This document shows positions 58,460 through 64,000 of a stretch of 64,000 nt of DNA, in pieces. A model generated the notes under the pieces. It had not been told where the DNA came from. It saw only the letters and a list, made by a program, of their open reading frames with translations, and ran no database searches. The stretch lies in contig CM065805.1 in assembly GCA_033398695.1 (NCBI GenBank), positions 74,244,762 through 74,308,761 on the forward strand. The letters run 5' to 3'. Each line of letters opens with the position of its first letter. Within the stretch, counting starts at the first letter, position 1. This stretch comes from Orobanche coerulescens. Its lineage: Eukaryota > Streptophyta > Magnoliopsida > Lamiales > Orobanchaceae. Position numbers and translations under genes: made by a program.

Positions 58460-60960
58460 AGGGCGAAGGTCTCGCCAAAATACGCATCACCTTTGTAATA
58501 CTCCTTTACTGTATCGAATCCAAGCAAACGAACATCAAGAGTGGCGAGTAAGGCATAACGCCTAGACAATGCATCTGCCACAATATTACTCTTGCAATCC
58601 TTATACTTTGATGAGAAGTGGAATGATTGTAAGAATTCCACCCACTTCGCATGCCTGGGACTTAACTTGTGCTGCCCGTTAATGTATTTCAAGGATTCAT
58701 GGTCCGAATGTATGATGAAATGCCTTGGTCGAAGATAGTGACTCCAATGATCTAGAGCCCTCACAATAGCATAAAACTCCTTGTCGTACGTATAATAATT
58801 GAGACGAGCACCGTTTAACTTCTCTGAAAAATAAGCAATAGGTCGTTTTCCCTGAATGAGAACTGCTCCAATGCCCACTCCGCTAGCATCACATTCTACC
58901 TCAAACGGTTGCGAGAAATCGGGTAATGCCAAAATTGGTGCATCGCACAACTTCGCCTTCAAATTTGCAAATGACTCCTGAGCAGCCCTGCTCCAATTAA
59001 ACGTGCCCTTCTTCAAACATTCGGTTATTGGGCTTGCAATGGTACTGAAGTCTCGAATGAATCTTTGATAAAATGAAGGCAGTCCGTGGAACGATCTAAC
59101 CTCCGTCACTGTAGTGGGAACTGGCCAGGACTTAATTGCTTCGATCTTTGCTTGATCGACCTTCACTCCATCCTTCGAAACAATATAGCCAAGAAAGACT
59201 ATACTTTCGACCAAAAATGAGCACTTCTCCTTTTTTCCATACAGCTTCTGGTCTCTAAGGGTTTCGAAGACTTGCCTCAAGTGTTCGAAATGTTCTTGCA
59301 ACGATCCGCTGTAGATCAAAATATCATCTAAGTATACAACCACAAATTTCCCTAAAAATGGCTTAAGTACCTCATTCATCAAGCGCATGAAAGTACTCGG
59401 TGCATTTGTAAGACCGAACGGCATAACGGTCCATTCATACAGCCCGTGTTTAGTTTTGAATGCTGTCTTCCACTCATCTCCTTCCCGCATCCGAATTTGG
59501 TGATAACCACTTCGTAGATCAACCTTTGAAAAGATCACGGATCCGTGTAATTCATCCAACATGTCATCAAGCCTTGGAATTGGAAATCGATACTTGATGG
59601 TTATGTTATTCACGGCTCGACTATCAATACACATCCTCCAAGATCCGTCTTTCTTAGGAACCAGTAATACCGGAACCGCACAAGGACTTAGGCTTTCTCG
59701 AACATACCCACTATCCATCAGTTCCTCGATTTGGTTTTGCAATTCCTTCGTCTCCTTAGGATTACATCTATAGGCAGCTTTGTTAGGGAGAGACACACCC
59801 GGTATGAGGTCGATCTGATGTTCAATCCCACGAATAGGTGGCAAACCCGACGGTAATTCTTCGGGAAAAACATCCGCAAATTCGTGTAACAAGGCATTCA
59901 TCCTTTCGTTCTGCACAACCATGTTATCATTCCGTGTCTCCTTCAGAACCAACAAGTACACACACTTGCCATCATTAATAGCATGTTCCACATCTCGTTC
60001 GCTAGCAAACATGGCCAGTTTTGGCTTTTCGTTCCGACTAGAACTCATAGAGTGAATAGCCTGAGGTGACATTGGTTTAAGCACAATCTTCTTGCCCTTA
60101 TCCCGTAACTCATACTCATTGCTTCTCCCTCGGTGTAAAACATCCCTATCAAACATCCATGGTCTTCCCAACAGTACATGGCATGCATCCATCGGGAGTA
60201 CATCACATAATACATTGTCTTCATATGAACCCATGGCTAGTCCAATCCTCACTTGTTTAGTCACCCTTATCTTGCTCCCATCATCGAGCCAATGCAAAGT
60301 GTAAGGTTTCAGGTGAGTCATAGTGGTCAGTGCGAGTTTAGTCACCATTTCGCTGGAAGCGACGTTGGTGCAACTCCCTCCATCGACGATCAGACTAGAC
60401 AATTTATTTCCAACTTGACATTTCGTGTGAAATATTTGATTCCGCTGTTCCGAATCACTCGATACAGCTTTGGCTTGTAGCGTTCGCAGAACTAAAGCCG
60501 TGTCATAGCTTGGAGCATCGTAAGTCTCACATTCTTCTCCTTCTTCGTCCTTCGTGTCGAAATCAAATACATCACTCAGTTTTTCTTCCTCAACCAACAA
60601 CTCGTCTTGGATCGTGACAGCTTCTCTCAGTGTCACCACTCGTTTGTTCGGACAAGCATTTTGATAATGTCCAAATCCTTGGCATTTGAAACATCTCACT
60701 TTAGCCAAACTCGTCTCCTTTGGTATGTAGGGTACATTCGCCTTAGCAGGATTCACAACAGGAACCGGAGTCGGTACAGTTGCCTTAGCAGCTGAACTAG
60801 ATCCGACGCTTGGGTTTCCAAACTTGACTGGAAACTCGGGTTTATACATCTTCATCCTGTTTTGAGCTTCTAATTTCACACATAACCCACATAATGTATC
60901 GAAGTCCTCGTATGGATACAGTTCCACCGAGTTGGCTATGCTTCGGTTTAAGCCACGCAA
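58303..60960 (-). pseudogene. Element E gag C-term-PR-RT-RNase H, long ORF
   Basis: 885 codons open. Zinc knuckle [14 protein letters not shown] at about 90-103; protease Asp in [17 protein letters not shown] at about 193; RT with [20 protein letters not shown] at about 429-448, [15 protein letters not shown] and catalytic YLDD at about 543-546; RNase H with [19 protein letters not shown] at about 689-707, [17 protein letters not shown] and [12 protein letters not shown]. It ends by running out of frame near 58440 inside the integrase start. The apparent Met is artificial: a TGA just upstream (in MS-stop-FLRGLN, where element C has Arg) cuts gag. All catalytic residues are in place, so decay is limited to that stop and the shifts. 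Confidence 0.93.
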
Positions 60961-61489
60961 GAATCACGACATCTTCTGCTCCTCATTCTCCTCTATCTCT
61001 CCCATTAAGGTTAGATTCTCAAACTCCTCAATGTATTCACTGACATTCAACTTTCCTTGCATCAGATCTGCAATCTTTCTGTATAAGGATAACCGGTGTG
61101 ATGCGGCACATATTTTTACGAAGTTTTCCTTTTAATGAATCCCACGAACGGATCTTTTCCTTCCCCGCACGAGCTCTTCGTGTTTTAATTCCTTCGTACC
61201 AAAGTGAAGCTCCTTTCCCCAACTTGAGAATGGCATACTTGCACCATTTCTCATCGTCGAGGTCTTTAAACTCGAACATACGATCAATTTTTCGTTCCCA
61301 TTCCAGGTAAACTTCAGGGTCTGTCCCTCCAACGAATTCTGGAAGCTCGTTCACCTTGAACTCTTCGACATGGCGTGAGGGTCGTTCATAGTCACCACGC
61401 CTAGGTTGCCAACGCTGGTCGCGTTGTTCTGGTACGTCACGCAATGCGTCACGAAGTTTTGCCAAGAAATCAGCATCGTTGAGATCCAT
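60961..61489 (-). pseudogene. Element E gag N-terminal part, broken
   Basis: Gag probably starts at Met 61489 (MDLNDADFLAKLRDALRD). Twelve further in-frame codons upstream reach into the primer-binding region. Capsid-like sequence NELPEFVGGTDPEVYLEWER and LGKGASLWYEGIKTRRARAG matches element C. A frame shift near 61110 and a stop near 60966 separate it from the long frame downstream. Confidence 0.88.
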
Positions 61490-61528
61490 AATGTCAAAGA
61501 TCAAGAACTTGGGCTCCGATACCACTTA

Positions 61529-62489
61529 TGATATGAATTCTTACTTGTGATGCGAATTCGCTATCGATACAGCGGAAGGCCTTTTGACGAACGGAAGCTA
61601 TCGACAAGAAACTGTCAGGAACTGGTGACAACAGCTCGCTACAGCAACAATACTGACGAGTGATGAAGGCGGTAATTCGATACAGCAACAAGATAGGAAT
61701 TTGGCCAACTGGAAAATGACTCGAAACAGGCCACCTCCAAACAGCGATTCTCGAAATAGCACGTTTTGGACGGAAGCAAAGTTAAAACAGGAAGTAAGTT
61801 CAAAGGATCGAACAACACTTTATACGAAATATTGAACAAGTATAAAACTGTATCAAAAAATAAACAGAATATCGAAACAGGGTATAAACAGATGTTTTTA
61901 TCAAATTAGACCTATAATTTGATAAAGTGATTTCTCCTCAAGACCTATTGAGAATCAATCAGATTAATACTCGAAACGCGTCGAATAAAAATAAAGTTTT
62001 GATGAAAAGCATTCACCAGGGAAAAACACAAAGTGTTCTTATTTCTTCAACATTCAATAATTCTCCATTACAACTCTACTGCCACTATTTATAGGCAAAA
62101 GTGGCCTGACAAAATAACTTAAACTATTACAAGCTGTTCTTTAAAATAATGAAAGGATAATAAAAGGTTCTTCATGTCACTTGTTGACAAAAGTAGAAGT
62201 TGGGTCTTGTCTCCAAGTTGAAGTTTGACAGCCGCTTTTTCATACAACAAGTTGCCAAGAATCCTGCTGCCTTTATAATAAAGAAATGCTGAAAATTCTT
62301 TGTAGCTACCACTTGGACCTTTTCCCCCTCCCAAGTTGCAATTTGCCTTAAGTTATTCCAATTCCGACTATCAAGGTAACTCCGTACCTCGTATCTATTT
62401 TCTCGCCCAAGTACGTTGGAGTATGGTCGAGGTGTTTTACGTCAATTCTTACTTCGTCTTCTTCGCTTGGAGTAGTCGGTTTCGTATCA
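61529..62489 (-). repeat. Element E 5' LTR
   Basis: 961-bp partner of 56310-57272; the outer end is followed by target copy GAAAT. The internal side reads TAAGTGGTATCGGAGCC on the minus strand. Confidence 0.94.
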
Positions 62490-62494
62490 GAAAT

Positions 62495-63284
62495 ACAAAG
62501 TGTTTTCTTCTTATACAACATTCAATGTCCCATACAAGCATGAACAAGACTACTTATAGAAGTATAGTCTTCTAAACAACTAAGGAATAAAAACAAGATC
62601 ACATGATCTTGAAATGAAAAACAAAACATCAAGATAAAATACAAAGGAACCAAATCATAGGGAGGGAATCACACAATAAACATAGTTATAAGTCACCCCA
62701 CATAGCATGTAAGTCTAATCATGACATGTGAGGGAAGGGAAAACAACAAAACACAAAAAAAATCAGCAATAATAGAAGTTGGCTTGCTGTCGGACACGGG
62801 CCGTGCCGATTGGCACGGCTGCGGCTGCATGTGCGGTCGCAACAAGTTCGGCAGGACTCGACCGTGTCGCCTGGCACGGTCGGGTTGGTCGGACAACGAG
62901 AATTCACTATCTCCAAGAGTGTGACACGGCCGTGTTGCCTGACACAGTCGGGTTGGTCGGGCAGTGAGATTTCACTATCCGGGACATCTCGGCACGGGTT
63001 GTGTCCGACGACACGGCCGAGTTCGGTCGGCAGCGAGATTTCACTATCCGGGACATCTCGGCACGGGCCGTGTCGGACGACACGGCCGAGTTCGGCAGTG
63101 ATTCGGCAGTTTTCGGCACAGTGTGACGCGGGCCATGTCATATGACACGGCCAAGACCGAGACTCCATGTCTTACGTCCGTTATCTCGCCTAAATACGTA
63201 GTAGTCCATGCATGGCGTGTTGTAAGGTCATTTACGTCGATCCTTACTTTGTCTTCTTAATTCGTATTAATTGATTCCGTATCA
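62495..63284 (-). repeat. Element H 3' LTR, second part
   Basis: Continues the LTR split by E and ends TTGATTCCGTATCA at 63284, followed by the polypurine tract region (CTCCTCCTCCTTTAAAAGG in plus reading). A TATA-like site CTATAAG on the minus strand is at about 62553-62560. It contains the GC-rich repeat block 62795-63145. Confidence 0.85.
62795..63145. promoter_or_regulatory. CACGGCCGTG-type repeats (element H U3)
   Basis: Repeats of about 70-77 bp built from GACACGGCC(G)(A/T)GTT(C/G)GGTCGG, TTTCACTATCCGGGACATCT and CGGCACGGG(C/T)(C/T)GTGTC. They include CACGGCCGTG palindromes near 62928 and ACACGGCC/GGCCGTGT pairs. The block lies upstream (minus direction) of the TATA-like site at 62553-62560. 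Its GC content is far above its surroundings. Confidence 0.65.
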
Positions 63285-64000
63285 TCTCCTCCTCCTTTAA
63301 AAGGAATTATCCTCAATTCCGAAATTCTGTCATCATCGATGTAAGGCGAAAGGTCCCCAACATTAAAGGTTGCATGAATCCCATAATCTCCCGGAAGTTC
63401 TAATTTGTATGCGTTGTCGTTCACCTTTGCGATTACTTTAAACGGTCTCTCCGCTCGCGGCATTAATTTGTTCTTACGTTTATTTGGAAATCGCTCTTTC
63501 CTCAAATGCAACCAAACCAATTCACCAACTTCGAACAATCTCGGCCTTCTTTGTTTGTTCGACTTTCTTTTGTAAGACTCATTTATTTCCTTGATTCGAT
63601 TAGGTACTTGCTCGTGTAATTTCATCATCGATTTTAGTTTTGATTCCGCATCCTTGTGCACTAACTCGTCACTTGGCAATGGAATTAGATCTAACGGCAT
63701 ATACGGATTTAGTCCGTAAACTACTTCGAACGGAGAGTGTGCCGTGGCATGAGTAGGAGAATGATTATAAGCGAACTCCGCATGTGCAAGTTTCAAGTCC
63801 CAATCCTTTTGTGTCTTGCTCACAAGACCACGTAGTAAAGTGCCCAACGTTCGATTGGTTACCTTGGTTTGACCGTCCGTTTGTGGATGATGTGAGGTGC
63901 TAAATAGTAGTTTGGTTCCCACCTTTCTCCACAAGGTGTTCCAAAAATAACTAAGGAATTTTCAGTCCCGATCCAAAACAATCGTTTTTGGAACCCCATG
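63257..64000 (-). pseudogene. Element H integrase, partial at window edge
   Basis: Minus-strand integrase continuing past the right edge. 63257-63934 reads the core end ([21 protein letters not shown] kept in AHAEFAYN region) and C-terminal module (LHLRKERFPNKRK; KVNDNAYKLELPGDYG), then ends eight or nine codons inside the LTR. TKV replaces the usual TEV, so the third catalytic acidic residue of the DDE triad appears to be Lys. Upstream of 63934 the frame breaks (a stop in place of the E/D context near 63962). Rest of the element lies outside. Confidence 0.88.

Larger units (their letters stand above)
56310..62489 (-). mobile_element. CRM-like Ty3/gypsy element E, complete
   Basis: A 6,180-bp minus-strand element inserted in the LTR of its relative H; target duplication GAAAT at 56305-56309 and 62490-62494. 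LTRs are 56310-57272 (963 bp) and 61529-62489 (961 bp), nearly identical by eye. The primer-binding site TGGTATCGGAGCC (minus strand) follows the right LTR, and the polypurine tract AAAGAAGGAGGGAA precedes the left. The TATA box CCTATAAATAG (minus strand) lies at 56866-56876 and 62085-62095. The coding region holds an 885-codon frame for gag-protease-RT-RNase H plus an integrase frame. It has one premature stop and about three frame shifts, so it is young but defective. Confidence 0.95.

Noticed and set aside
62719..63168. 149-codon minus-strand ORF and overlapping plus-strand ORFs
   Set aside because: All fall in the GC-rich repeat block of the element H LTR; open frames arise from low stop-codon density.

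Overview
This window is repeat DNA from a flowering plant, probably a eudicot. I see no host protein-coding gene, tRNA or rRNA. Every coding region I can support belongs to a transposable element. Plant origin is inferred from the element types: Ty3/gypsy chromoviruses of Tekay/Del type and CRM-like type, a Sirevirus-like Ty1/copia element, L1-type LINEs (one with an RNase H domain), and PIF/Harbinger-like non-autonomous DNA elements. Primer-binding sites matching initiator-Met tRNA sit next to the complete LTRs.

Layout, left half. 1-1679 is the 3' part of a Tekay-type LTR on +, joined to a broken Ty1/copia pol fragment (1680-2818). From 2819 to 41498 the ground sequence is a degenerate satellite with a monomer of about 142 bp and a longer variant of about 193 bp. 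It survives as five segments: 2819-4532, 13708-14430, 20591-21028, 24490-25675 and 41474-41498. These are separated by LINE-1 (4533-13707, minus, itself carrying two Harbinger-like elements), CRM-like element C (14431-20590, TSD ATTGG), 5'-truncated LINE-2 (21029-24489, plus), and a gag-only copia element (25676-41473). The copia element contains a complete 10.4 kb Tekay-type element B (26177-36578, TSD ATAAA) in the TATA box of its 5' LTR, and a solo CRM-like LTR (38710-39876) in its interior.

Right half. CRM-like element D (from 41499) sits in the satellite and is cut at 43700 by a large LTR element F on +. The LTR of F is split by CRM-like element G (45257-52276, TSD ACGGG), the best preserved element here. 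Downstream of F, CRM-like element H starts at 56026 and runs off the window. Its LTR is split by another CRM-like element, E (56310-62489, TSD GAAAT). Nesting is therefore up to five deep: satellite, D, F, H, E.

The elements are related only by nesting. Each gag-pol set is (or was) one retrotransposon proteome: Gag capsid with zinc knuckle, protease, reverse transcriptase, RNase H and integrase. In the CRM-like elements the integrase reading frame runs through the polypurine tract into the 3' LTR, a feature described for centromeric CRM chromoviruses. With the satellite, this makes a centromeric or pericentromeric origin a reasonable hypothesis. The most unusual signal is that several unrelated LTR families carry dense clusters of CG-containing palindromes just upstream of the likely promoter. 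Two of them share the form TTACG-NN-CGTAA. Alignments were made by eye, so identity statements are approximate.
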